Assembly: GCA_038064375.1 (NCBI GenBank)
Contig: JBBTTF010000001.1
Coordinates: 496,001 to 560,000, forward strand
DNA: 64,000 bases
Origin: JBBTTE01 sp038064375
Lineage (GTDB): Bacteria; Patescibacteriota; Saccharimonadia; Saccharimonadales; UBA4665
Direction: 5' to 3'
This document shows, one piece after another, positions 42,299 to 50,470 of the stretch (positions are counted from its first letter, which is position 1; the number at the start of each line of letters is the position of its first letter). The notes under the pieces are model-generated. The model ran no database searches and was not told where the DNA came from. It saw only the letters and a program-made list of their open reading frames with translations. Made by a program: the position numbers and the translations under genes.

Positions 42299-44385
42299 TG
42301 GCAACCAAGAAAACACCAATGGACAAAATTCGTAACATCGGCATCATTGCTCACATTGACGCCGGCAAGACTACTACAACTGAGGGTATTCTTTATCGCA
42401 CAGGACTGAAGCACAAGATTGGTGCTGTTCACGAAGGCGAAACTACAACCGACTTCATGGAGCAAGAGCGTGAGCGTGGTATCACCATTGCCTCCGCCGC
42501 TGTTACTAGCCACTGGAAGGATCACCAGATCAACATTATCGATACTCCAGGGCACATTGACTTCACCGTAGAAGTTGAGCGTTCACTACGTGTGCTTGAT
42601 GGTGCGTGTGTTGTCTTTGACGGCAAGATGGGTGTCGAGTCTCAGTCCGAGACCGTTTGGCGCCAAGCCGACAAGTACAAGGTTCCTCGAATCTGTTTCA
42701 TCAACAAAATCAACCAGACCGGTGGAGACTTCTACAAATCTCTTGATACCATCCATGCTCGCCTTAGTAAGCGTGCTTTCCCAATCCACCTGCCTATTGG
42801 TTTCGAGCAATCGATCAATGGCATCATTGACCTTGTTCTTATGAAGGCTTTTACCTACAAAGAATTTACAGATCACGAGCTAGTTGAGGGTGAAATTCCT
42901 GCTGACATGCTCGACAAGGCCAAGAAGTATCGCAGCTTGCTAGTTGAGAATGCTGTCGCCGAAGACGAAGCTATGCTTGAAAAGTACTTCGAAGTTGGCG
43001 AAGAAGGCCTCAGTGTTGAAGACGTCAACCAAGCTATCCGTACTGCTGTTTTGACTGGTAAGTTTTACGCTGTCACCGGTGGTGATGGTCGTGGCGTTAT
43101 CGTTGAGAAGGTGCTTGACGCCGTTAACGAATTTTTGCCAAGTCCTTTGGACCGTGGTTCTACATGGGGTACTCACCCTAAGACTGGTGACGAAGTTGAG
43201 CGCAAGCCTGACGAAGCCCAGCCTTTCAGCGGCTTAGCGTTTAAGATCGCAACTGACCCATTTGTCGGTAAGCTTGCTTACTTCCGTGTTTACTCTGGTA
43301 AATTGGCTTCTGGCTCCTATGTTCTTAACAGCTCAACCGGAGAAAAAGAGCGTGTTGGCCGTATCGTTCGTATGCAGGCTGATAAGCGTGAAGACGTAAC
43401 CGAAGTCGGCGCTGGTGACATCGCTGCTATCGTTGGGCTCAAGGGTACGACCACAGGCAACACCTTATCCGACCTGAACAACCCAATCGTCCTCGAGAGT
43501 ATTACTTTCCCAGATCCACCCGTTTCTATTGCTATCGAGCCTAAGACTAAGGCCGACCAAGAGAAGATGAGTCTTGCCATGCAGCGTCTTGCAGAAGAAG
43601 ACCCGACTTTCCGAATCAAAGTTGACGACGAAACCGGCCAAACCATTATTTCGGGTATGGGCGAGCTTCACCTAGAGATTATCGTTGACCGCATGAAGCG
43701 TGAGTTTAACGTCGAAGCTAATGTTGGACAGCCACAGGTTGCTTACCGTGAGACCATCCGCAAGGATGCTGTCGAAGTCCAAGGTAAGTTTGTCCGCCAA
43801 TCTGGTGGTCGTGGTCAGTATGGTGACGTTTGGATCCGTGTTAGTCCTAATGCAGAGGGCGAAGGCTTCAAGTTCATCAACTCTATCAAGGGTGGTGTTG
43901 TGCCTTCTGAGTACATTAAGCCTGTTCAGCAAGGTATCGAAGAAGCCATGGGTAACGGTGTTATCGCCGGCTATCCAGTCGTCGACGTTATTGCCGAACT
44001 TTACGACGGTAGCTACCACGATGTTGACTCCAACGAAATGGCCTTTAAGATCGCCGGTTCATTAGCACTTCAAGAAGGTGTCAAGAAGGCTGGTCCGGTA
44101 CTACTAGAGCCTGTCATGAAAGTCGTTGTCGTAACCCCAGAAGAATTTATGGGTGAAGTCATCGGCGACCTTAACAGCAAGCGTGGACGTATCGAGTCTA
44201 TGGAAGACCTCAGCGCCGGCATCAAGGAAATTACTTCTTTCGTACCACTAGGTGAAATGTTTGGTTACACAACCAACCTACGTAGCTCAACCCAAGGTCG
44301 TGCCAGCTCAAGTATGGAGCTCGACCACTACGCTGACGTTCCATCTCACGTAGCCGAAGCTATCATTGCCAAGAACGCAAAATAA
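42298..44385 (+). CDS. fusA: elongation factor G
   Basis: 695-residue translocation GTPase. P-loop AHIDAGKTTT near 18, switch I GITIASAAV near 61, G3 DTPGHIDF near 82. The G4 motif is NKIN (residues 136-139), not NKxD, and G5, normally GSA, reads VTGGDGRG near 259. Domains II-V are normal: PFVGKLAYFRVYSG, GEMELHLEIIVDRMKREF-type GELHLEIIVDRMKREF, and a C-terminal FGYTTNLRSSTQGRASSS. Only one fusA is in view and its place in the str operon argues that it is the working copy. Confidence 0.96.
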   Translation: MATKKTPMDKIRNIGIIAHIDAGKTTTTEGILYRTGLKHKIGAVHEGETTTDFMEQERERGITIASAAVTSHWKDHQINIIDTPGHIDFTVEVERSLRVLDGACVVFDGKMGVESQSETVWRQADKYKVPRICFINKINQTGGDFYKSLDTIHARLSKRAFPIHLPIGFEQSINGIIDLVLMKAFTYKEFTDHELVEGEIPADMLDKAKKYRSLLVENAVAEDEAMLEKYFEVGEEGLSVEDVNQAIRTAVLTGKFYAVTGGDGRGVIVEKVLDAVNEFLPSPLDRGSTWGTHPKTGDEVERKPDEAQPFSGLAFKIATDPFVGKLAYFRVYSGKLASGSYVLNSSTGEKERVGRIVRMQADKREDVTEVGAGDIAAIVGLKGTTTGNTLSDLNNPIVLESITFPDPPVSIAIEPKTKADQEKMSLAMQRLAEEDPTFRIKVDDETGQTIISGMGELHLEIIVDRMKREFNVEANVGQPQVAYRETIRKDAVEVQGKFVRQSGGRGQYGDVWIRVSPNAEGEGFKFINSIKGGVVPSEYIKPVQQGIEEAMGNGVIAGYPVVDVIAELYDGSYHDVDSNEMAFKIAGSLALQEGVKKAGPVLLEPVMKVVVVTPEEFMGEVIGDLNSKRGRIESMEDLSAGIKEITSFVPLGEMFGYTTNLRSSTQGRASSSMELDHYADVPSHVAEAIIAKNAK

Positions 44386-44394
44386 TTCTATAAT
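44366..44394 (+). promoter_or_regulatory. promoter after fusA
   Basis: TTGCCA (44366-44371, within the last fusA codons), 17 bases, TATAAT (44389-44394). It drives the gene at 44419, which has an AAAGGA Shine-Dalgarno. Confidence 0.65.
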
Positions 44395-44418
44395 ATAGGA
44401 TTATAAAGGATTTGGTAC

Positions 44419-45450
44419 ATGCAAGGTGCGTTGAGTAAGTTAGAGTCAGCCCAATTAATAACGGCTAGTGAAATGCAGACGGCTACTTTAGCTGAAACGA
44501 CCGGTATTTCAGGTCACACAATTGGTTTTGAGTTTGAGTTGATGCCGAAAGCAACAGAAGTCACGCCAAAGTTGAGCCCAATTAAAGACGTTGCCAGCAA
44601 ACTAGACGGTCGATTCGTCATTGCTGATTGCAAGAATAGCTTGAAAAAACTTGGTTTTGGTACGGATACGGATGGCTTATACGAAATAATCTCACCTGCT
44701 GCTCAACATCCTCTGGCGCTTAGTGTTGCGGCACGAGGCATAATACGAGCTGGCCTTTTGCCAGATCGTTCGGAGCGCGAAGTTACAACTCATGTCAGTA
44801 TAGGAACACTCAACAAGACCATAGATAGTAAAGAGACGCGAATTCGTTTAATTAACTTATTGAGAGCCGTGGAGCTTGCTGGCGGGTCGACTGCCGACCG
44901 ACTTGTCAAAGACCCTAGAAACTCATATATTGGTGGCTCAGGCTGGAATTACAAGGGTCAAGCCGGCATAGAGGTAGATTTACGCCCGCAATCGGAGCAT
45001 GGTGGCTGTCAATGGCAGGGTCAGGATACTAGTAGAGTTGAGTTTCGAAGTCTAGCCTACTCTAATATTGAGCAATTTGGCCAGACCTTGGACGCGGTCT
45101 ACTTCTTAAGCCGTGGACTTCTGTGTGAAGAAGGAGAGGCTGCAGAGATTTATGCCGGGTTTGAAAAGTGGTTCGATGATTATAGAGAGCAGAACGGCCT
45201 TGGTAATATAGAGCCATACGCACTTAATCGAGTTCGTTTTAAGCGCACGCTTCGAACATATATTGAGCCTTTTGCAGAGCATATCGAGAGAGGTGATCTG
45301 ACTGGCGTTAAGCAGCAGACTGCAGAAACGGTAGACGCCATTAAAGAGGCATTCGATATTCCTAGTATTGAGCTTAAGGGCCAATACGCTAGGCGTAATG
45401 AATCCGAGCGTAAAATGTTTGGATTATTTCAGCGCCGCAAAGTCATTTAA
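44419..45450 (+). CDS. putative amidoligase / glutamate-cysteine-ligase-like protein
   Basis: 343 residues. By eye it resembles carboxylate-amine ligases of the GCS2/amidoligase superfamily: GHTIGFEFELMPK near residue 32 (E-x-E), DTDGLYEIISPAAQHP near 89, VTTHVSIGTLN near 130 (core His), and a later RVEFRSLAY strand near 215. These ATP-grasp-like enzymes join an amino acid to a carboxylate by an amide bond. Several catalytic positions cannot be checked without a profile. It sits alone between fusA and tuf, with its own canonical promoter, which is unusual for the str operon. Confidence 0.45.
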   Translation: MQGALSKLESAQLITASEMQTATLAETTGISGHTIGFEFELMPKATEVTPKLSPIKDVASKLDGRFVIADCKNSLKKLGFGTDTDGLYEIISPAAQHPLALSVAARGIIRAGLLPDRSEREVTTHVSIGTLNKTIDSKETRIRLINLLRAVELAGGSTADRLVKDPRNSYIGGSGWNYKGQAGIEVDLRPQSEHGGCQWQGQDTSRVEFRSLAYSNIEQFGQTLDAVYFLSRGLLCEEGEAAEIYAGFEKWFDDYREQNGLGNIEPYALNRVRFKRTLRTYIEPFAEHIERGDLTGVKQQTAETVDAIKEAFDIPSIELKGQYARRNESERKMFGLFQRRKVI

Positions 45451-45454
45451 CCTA

Positions 45455-45518
45455 TTTACAAACACCGATTCTTTCCCTATACTATCTTCGGTAACAGCTA
45501 AGCTAGACTTAGCTTAGC
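45455..45518 (+). promoter_or_regulatory. tuf promoter and leader hairpin
   Basis: TTTACA (45455-45460), 17 bases, TATACT (45478-45483). The leader begins with a 9-pair hairpin, GCTAAGCTA/TAGCTTAGC, loop GACT (45497-45518). No T-run follows, so it is not a terminator; it may stabilise the mRNA 5' end. AAGGAG precedes tuf. Confidence 0.65.
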
Positions 45519-45600
45519 GTGTGTGGGTTCTATTATTCTCATGCAAACACAATTATTAAGTAAGCCGATAATTTAGCTAAATATAAGGAGCAATAAACAT

Positions 45601-46785
45601 ATGGCAGATCAATTCGACCGAACTAAGCCACACGTTAACGTAGGTACCATGGGCCATGTTGACCACGGCAAAACTACACTAACCGCAGCAATCACAACTG
45701 TGCTTGCTAAGAAGCTGCCAAGTGCGGTCAACAAGCAGGTTGCTTATGACCAGATCGACAATGCTCCAGAAGAGAAGGCTCGTGGTATAACCATCGCTAC
45801 TTCTCACCAAGAGTACGAAAGCGAAAAGCGTCACTACGCTCACGTTGACATGCCAGGTCACGCCGACTACGTTAAGAACATGATTACCGGTGCGGCTCAG
45901 ATCGACGGCGCCATCCTTGTTGTTGGTGCTAACGATGGACCTCTACCTCAGACTCGTGAGCACGTATTGCTTGCTCGTCAGGTCGGTGTACCTTCTATTC
46001 TTGTCTTCCTTAACAAGATGGACCTTGCTGACGCCGAACTAGTTGACCTAGTCGAAGAAGAAATTCGTGAACTTCTTGAGAAGAACGGTTTCGACAAAGA
46101 CGCTCCAATCATCCGTGGTTCTGCAACCAAGGCTCTCGAAGGTGACGCTGAGAACGAAGAAGCTATCATGAAGCTAGTTGCTGCTATGGACGACTTTATT
46201 CCAGAGCCAAAGCGCGAGCTAGACAAGCCTTTCCTAATGCCAGTTGAGGACGTTTTCTCAATCAAGGGTCGTGGTACTGTTGCTACTGGCCGTGTTGAGA
46301 CTGGTATCGTTAAGATTAACGACGAAGTTGAAATCGTTGGTATCCGTCCAACCACTAAGTCTGTTGTTACTGGTATCGAAGCTTTCAAGAAGAGTCTTGA
46401 CCAAGGTCAAGCAGGTGACAACGCTGGTATCCTTCTTCGAGGTATTGAGCGTGACGACATCGAGCGTGGTCAGGTTTTGGCCAAGCCGGGTACTATCACT
46501 CCTCACACCGAGTTTGACTCTGAAGTCTACATCCTTACTAAGGAAGAAGGCGGACGTCACACTCCATTCTTCAAGGGCTACAAGCCTCAGTTCTACTTCC
46601 GTACTACGGACGTAACTGGTGAAGTTGAGCTTCCAGCCGACAAAGAAATGGTCATGCCTGGCGACACAATAACCTTTAAGGTTAAGTTGCTCGCTCCAAT
46701 CGCCATGGAACAGGGTCTACGCTTCGCTATCCGCGAAGGTGGCCGTACTGTTGGCGCAGGTGTTGTTACTAAGATCGTCAAGTAA
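45601..46785 (+). CDS. tuf: elongation factor Tu
   Basis: 394-residue GTPase that delivers aminoacyl-tRNA. GHVDHGKTTL near 19, DMPGHADYVKNM near 80 (Met where bacterial EF-Tu usually has Cys), normal G4 NKMD near 134 and G5 GSATKAL near 170. C-terminal EGGRTVGAGVVTKIV closes the barrel domain. In contrast to fusA next door, its guanine-binding motifs are standard. Confidence 0.98.
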   Translation: MADQFDRTKPHVNVGTMGHVDHGKTTLTAAITTVLAKKLPSAVNKQVAYDQIDNAPEEKARGITIATSHQEYESEKRHYAHVDMPGHADYVKNMITGAAQIDGAILVVGANDGPLPQTREHVLLARQVGVPSILVFLNKMDLADAELVDLVEEEIRELLEKNGFDKDAPIIRGSATKALEGDAENEEAIMKLVAAMDDFIPEPKRELDKPFLMPVEDVFSIKGRGTVATGRVETGIVKINDEVEIVGIRPTTKSVVTGIEAFKKSLDQGQAGDNAGILLRGIERDDIERGQVLAKPGTITPHTEFDSEVYILTKEEGGRHTPFFKGYKPQFYFRTTDVTGEVELPADKEMVMPGDTITFKVKLLAPIAMEQGLRFAIREGGRTVGAGVVTKIVK

Positions 46786-46805
46786 GACGACCTTCAGCAC
46801 TTATT

Positions 46806-46830
46806 AAGAGCCCCATCTAGGGGCTCTTTT
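46806..46830 (+). terminator. tuf terminator
   Basis: AAGAGCCCC/GGGGCTCTT arms (9 pairs) around ATCTA with a run of T. Lies 20 bases after the tuf stop. Confidence 0.9.
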
Positions 46831-46856
46831 ACTATATTGACAAGATATGGTATAAT
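46828..46856 (+). promoter_or_regulatory. promoter of the two-gene unknown operon
   Basis: TTTACT (46828-46833), 17 bases, extended -10 TGG-TATAAT (46851-46856). The stretch TTGACA...GG-TATAAT-n-ATCC closely resembles the histidine-leader promoter at 27207. Confidence 0.6.
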
Positions 46857-46895
46857 CATCCACAAGTTAAATCCAATAAATCGAGAGTAATAATT

Positions 46896-47411
46896 ATGGC
46901 AACTTCTTTCACTTCAACTTCAAGTGCGGCTTCTGAAATATATGAACGCGGTTTGTCTAGTAAGAGTGACGTCTATCTTGTCGCCAGTGGTCCTGAAGAA
47001 ACCAGAGGCTGGGGTTCGCACATACCACTGTTTTTTGTTGAGACACCTGTTGGCGAAGCGCCGTCACAAGACGAAATAGACATACATGCTCAAGAATATG
47101 GTTTTGCTGAGTTTGACGCTCAAGCTCCTCGACTTTTGACTTATGAGGATCTTGCTACTCGTTCACTACACCATCAAGCTGCAGTTGATCATGATGCCAG
47201 AGAAATGACATCAGAGTTCGAGGCTTTGATAGCAGGCGTTCAATTTGATCCTTCGATCCAAACGGAATTTGCTCAGGTTGATATGGCAAACATGGAGGCA
47301 AGTTTTTTGAGCTCAAGTCGTAGTGTTCAAGGTTTTGGAGCGGTAGAGGAAAACAGACAGCAAGCTTCGCTTCCTCGATGGAACGGCAGCAATAATTCTA
47401 CAGGGGCATAA
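46896..47411 (+). CDS. hypothetical protein
   Basis: 171 residues, acidic, rich in Ser, Glu and Asp, with no membrane segment or cysteine. The N-terminus is Thr/Ser-rich (ATSFTSTSSAAS). The only structured-looking part is residues 25-100 (VYLVASGPEETRGWGSHIPL; HAQEYGFAEFDAQ). No family recognised. First gene of a two-gene transcript placed between tuf and rpsJ. Confidence 0.5.
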   Translation: MATSFTSTSSAASEIYERGLSSKSDVYLVASGPEETRGWGSHIPLFFVETPVGEAPSQDEIDIHAQEYGFAEFDAQAPRLLTYEDLATRSLHHQAAVDHDAREMTSEFEALIAGVQFDPSIQTEFAQVDMANMEASFLSSSRSVQGFGAVEENRQQASLPRWNGSNNSTGA

Positions 47412-47412
47412 A

Positions 47413-47742
47413 ATGGGAATATTGAGCAACGGCGGTTTCGATGGACGTGCCGAAAGAGTCAGGGCCTTCAATCAGGAGTTCGACAGGCAGCGGAACCCAA
47501 GACCCTGCCCAGAAGGCGTTGATCCCAAAGCTTGGCAAAAGGCCGAACGAACTCGACTCAATGAAGACGAATTAGTTAGTGTGGCAGGAGAGCTTAGTGG
47601 AATGATATTGGAACGTACAGCTACAAAAGGGGTACTAGCGCAGTCTGGCATCCAAGCTGCCGAGTCTGTTGTGAGACGCGTTGAAGGTATAGTTCGAAAA
47701 GATGAAGCTGGCATGACAGATGCCGCTAATCACGTGGACTAG
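47413..47742 (+). CDS. hypothetical protein
   Basis: 109 residues, charged and probably helical, ending in a helix-rich stretch (SGIQAAESVVRRVEGIVRKD). No family recognised. It begins one base after the preceding stop (GGGGC Shine-Dalgarno-like), so it is cotranscribed with the gene at 46896. Confidence 0.5.
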   Translation: MGILSNGGFDGRAERVRAFNQEFDRQRNPRPCPEGVDPKAWQKAERTRLNEDELVSVAGELSGMILERTATKGVLAQSGIQAAESVVRRVEGIVRKDEAGMTDAANHVD

Positions 47743-47746
47743 ACCT

Positions 47747-47775
47747 TTGCTTTCCAGATACATATCTGTTAAAGT
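47747..47775 (+). promoter_or_regulatory. candidate S10 operon promoter
   Basis: TTGCTT (47747-47752), 17 bases, TGT-TAAAGT (47770-47775). A ~90-base leader with small hairpins follows before rpsJ (GGAAGG Shine-Dalgarno). Confidence 0.45.
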
Positions 47776-47869
47776 AGCTAGACAATTAATTATTGCTGAC
47801 TAAAAGTCACTTCGGCTCAGATCGAAGAGATGTTACAGCAAACAGCGAGAGCTGGAAGGAACAACACCT

Positions 47870-48199
47870 ATGGCAGATGCCCCTAAACCCGACGTGAAGC
47901 AGCGAATTCGCATTCGCCTTAAAGCTTACGACCACAAAGTAATTGACCAAGCGTCAAAGCAGATCATTGATACTGCGCTTCGCACTGGTGCCACCCTTGC
48001 TGGCCCAATCCCACTACCAACTCGTCGCAGTACCTTCACTGTCGTCAAAAGCCCGCACGTATACAAGAAGGGTCGTGAACAGTTTGAAATGCGTGTTCAC
48101 AAGCGCCTTATAGACGTATTTGAACCAACTCCTAAGACTATCGACTCACTTATGAACCTCAGCTTGCCTGCAGGTTGTGACGTCGAAATCAAGATGTAA
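47870..48199 (+). CDS. rpsJ: 30S ribosomal protein uS10
   Basis: 109 residues. IRIRLKAYDHKVIDQASKQI near residue 12 and PIPLPTRRSTFTVVKSPHV near 44 are the family hallmarks. First gene of the S10 cluster, but separated from rplC by an unknown gene and a fresh promoter. Confidence 0.97.
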   Translation: MADAPKPDVKQRIRIRLKAYDHKVIDQASKQIIDTALRTGATLAGPIPLPTRRSTFTVVKSPHVYKKGREQFEMRVHKRLIDVFEPTPKTIDSLMNLSLPAGCDVEIKM

Positions 48200-48217
48200 C
48201 CACAGAACTAGCTTACA

Positions 48218-48571
48218 ATGACGATCAACCATGGTGCGCCCGAACAGATGGAAGAGGGCTACACAATAGCTCTCGGCAAAAGGATTGGCGAACGAGTGCT
48301 CGGGATAATGCCGCCACTCACGGACGCTCAAATTCGCGAACTGCCTGAAAATTCTCATTTTAGATTGTTGTATGCTTTGTCTCATGATGAAGGCGAAAGC
48401 CAAGCCCTTCATTTCGATGTCCCCGAAATCGTCGTTAGCGACATGGGCTTTCAAGCATTTGCAGATCAAATTGCAGAGCAATTTGATGCCAAATTGGACC
48501 ATACAGTTAGGCGTATAGGCTCTGGTTCGGTATTTGATCACCAAGCTGTATCGCGTGACCAGCTCCACTAG
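48218..48571 (+). CDS. hypothetical protein inserted between rpsJ and rplC
   Basis: 117 residues, acidic, no membrane segment. ITYEGYTIALGKRIGERVLG-type start (EEGYTIALGKRIGERVLGIM near 11) and a DVPEIVVSDMGFQAFADQIA stretch near 67. No family recognised. Its first ATG lies inside a TACAAT, so the true start may be a few codons later. Interrupts an operon that is otherwise nearly invariant in bacteria. Confidence 0.5.
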   Translation: MTINHGAPEQMEEGYTIALGKRIGERVLGIMPPLTDAQIRELPENSHFRLLYALSHDEGESQALHFDVPEIVVSDMGFQAFADQIAEQFDAKLDHTVRRIGSGSVFDHQAVSRDQLH

Positions 48572-48625
48572 GAGCATTGTGGAGCAACTTCAAAGACATA
48601 CGGGTTTTGTAGAATTTGCAACAGG

Positions 48626-48774
48626 TTGACAGGGGTAACATTCGCGTGGTACTCTATTATGGTATCTCGGCAAGATTTGGACTTGGTTAACGTCCGTAGG
48701 TCTACCAATAACAGGGGTAGAAACCACTCGTAACCAGGTGTTTTTATGTCAAACCTTGATACAGAAAGAACTAT
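48626..48774 (+). promoter_or_regulatory. rplC promoter and leader
   Basis: TTGACA (48626-48631), 18 bases, extended -10 TGG-TACTCT (48650-48655). The ~110-base leader contains CTTGGTTA...CTACCAA, similar to the rpsL leader hairpin, and two copies of ACAGGGGTA. Possible ribosomal-protein feedback site. Confidence 0.45.
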
Positions 48775-49389
48775 ATGAAAGCACTAATTACACGAAAACT
48801 AGGCATGACTAGTACCATTGGCGACAACGGTATAGTTCAGGCCGTTACCTTGCTTTCTGTAGCTGATCACACCGTATTGCACCACAAGACCGAAGAAAAA
48901 GACGGCTACACAGCCATTCAGGTTGGTACCGAAACTGCTAAGAAGCTCAGCAAGAGCCTCACCGGCCACGTCAAGAATTCTAAGGTGATGCCTAAGATCA
49001 TTCGCGAATTCCGTATGGACGAGATCCCAGAAGAACTTAACGTCGGCAGCAAAATCAGCGCCGACGTTTTTAGTGTTGGTGATGAGGTTAGCGTAACTGG
49101 TCTTACTAAGGGTAAAGGTTGGGCAGGCACGATTCGTCGTCATAACTTCCACCGTCAGCGCAAAACTCACGGTGCCAAAGGTAACACCCGTAAGCCCGGT
49201 TCAATTGGATCAATGTATCCGCAGCATATTTTTAAAGGCACTAAGATGGCCGGCCAGTTAGGTCACGAGCAAATCACCGTTCAGGGATTGAAAGTTGCTT
49301 TGATCGATACCGAACTCGGCGTCATCGGCGTCACCGGCGCAGTACCTGGTCCTAAAAAGGGCATTCTTATAGTTAAGGCGGCCAAGTAA
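48775..49389 (+). CDS. rplC: 50S ribosomal protein uL3
   Basis: 204 residues, near the peptidyl-transferase centre. Typical GKGWAGTIRRHNFHRQRKTH near residue 114 and PGSIGSMYPQHIFKGTKMAG near 142. Overlaps rplD start by one base. Confidence 0.96.
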   Translation: MKALITRKLGMTSTIGDNGIVQAVTLLSVADHTVLHHKTEEKDGYTAIQVGTETAKKLSKSLTGHVKNSKVMPKIIREFRMDEIPEELNVGSKISADVFSVGDEVSVTGLTKGKGWAGTIRRHNFHRQRKTHGAKGNTRKPGSIGSMYPQHIFKGTKMAGQLGHEQITVQGLKVALIDTELGVIGVTGAVPGPKKGILIVKAAK

Positions 49390-50027
49390 TGGCGACTCTT
49401 ACTTACACTAAGTCTGGCACCAAAGCCACTACTGCTGCTAAGCTTGATGCTGCTGTTTTTGGCGTTACTCCTAAGAACCACGAGCTAGTCAAGGCTGCTT
49501 ACGTTATGTACCTTGCAAACGGCCGCGAAAACAACGCCGTTGTTAAGACCCGTGGTCTAGTCCGTGGTGGTGGTAAGAAGCCTTGGAAACAAAAGGGAAC
49601 AGGACGTGCACGTTTTGGTTCGTCTCGTGTTCCTATCTGGCGTGGTGGTGGTATAACTTTTGGACCTACAGGACAAGAGAACTACTCTAAGCAAATGAAC
49701 ACCAAGGCCAAGCGCCTTGCTATTCGCCAAGCTCTTAGCCTTGCTAACGATGCTGGCAAGATCAAGGTTGTCGAAGCCTTCTCTACTCTTGATGGTAAGA
49801 CCAAAGACATGGCTAAGTTCCTAGCTAAGATCGACGCTACTGGCAACGTACTATGTGTCGTTAATACCAAGGACGTTACTAAAGAGCGTGCTACCCAGAA
49901 CATCCAGAAGCTCAAAGTTAACGGCGCCACTTATCTAAACGTATTTGATGTTATGAACGCTGACTCTATTATCTTCAGCAAAGATTCGCTGGCTGCTGTT
50001 AGCGAATGGCTAGGAGAGAAGAAATAA
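49389..50027 (+). CDS. rplD: 50S ribosomal protein uL4
   Basis: 212 residues. The tunnel-lining loop GGGKKPWKQKGTGRARFGSS near residue 58 and the C-terminal Rossmann-like half (DVMNADSIIFSKDSL) are normal. The E. coli homolog also represses this operon; no such site could be confirmed here. Confidence 0.95.
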   Translation: MATLTYTKSGTKATTAAKLDAAVFGVTPKNHELVKAAYVMYLANGRENNAVVKTRGLVRGGGKKPWKQKGTGRARFGSSRVPIWRGGGITFGPTGQENYSKQMNTKAKRLAIRQALSLANDAGKIKVVEAFSTLDGKTKDMAKFLAKIDATGNVLCVVNTKDVTKERATQNIQKLKVNGATYLNVFDVMNADSIIFSKDSLAAVSEWLGEKK

Positions 50028-50470
50028 TGAGCAAGGCAATTACCCTTAAGCCTCGTCTTAACGAGAAGACTTACGCACTTGCTGAGAGCCGTGTTTATGT
50101 CTTTGACGTCGACAAAGGCGTTAACAAGCACAGCATCGCTCGTGCTGTTGAAGCTCAGTTTGAGGTCAAGGTTGACGCTGTCAACACCACTAACATCCAC
50201 GGCAAAGCCAAGCGCATTATCAGCATTACTGGCAAGCGCATGAAGAACGCCGAAGGTAGCCGTAACGACTTTAAGAAAGCCTACGTAACCTTAGCTGAAG
50301 GCCACAGTTTGCCATTCTTTAACGCGGTTGAAGAAGAAGAGCAAAAAGAACAAGAAGTTCAAGCCAAGGTTGATAAAGTTGCCGCCAAGCAAGCTGCCAA
50401 GGCTGCTAAGCCAGCTCGACGTGGCCTACTTCGCAAGAAGTCATCTGACGATAAGGAAGGCGACAAGTAA
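50027..50470 (+). CDS. rplW: 50S ribosomal protein uL23
   Basis: 147 residues from ATG 50027 (overlaps the rplD stop; an upstream in-frame start is discarded). The core is residues 1-98 (LKPRLNEKTYALAE start; usual size ~95). A ~50-residue Glu/Lys/Ala tail follows, ending in a basic GLLRKKSSDDKEGDK. uL23 lies at the tunnel exit where trigger factor docks, so the tail could reach exported or nascent chains. Confidence 0.94.
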   Translation: MSKAITLKPRLNEKTYALAESRVYVFDVDKGVNKHSIARAVEAQFEVKVDAVNTTNIHGKAKRIISITGKRMKNAEGSRNDFKKAYVTLAEGHSLPFFNAVEEEEQKEQEVQAKVDKVAAKQAAKAAKPARRGLLRKKSSDDKEGDK

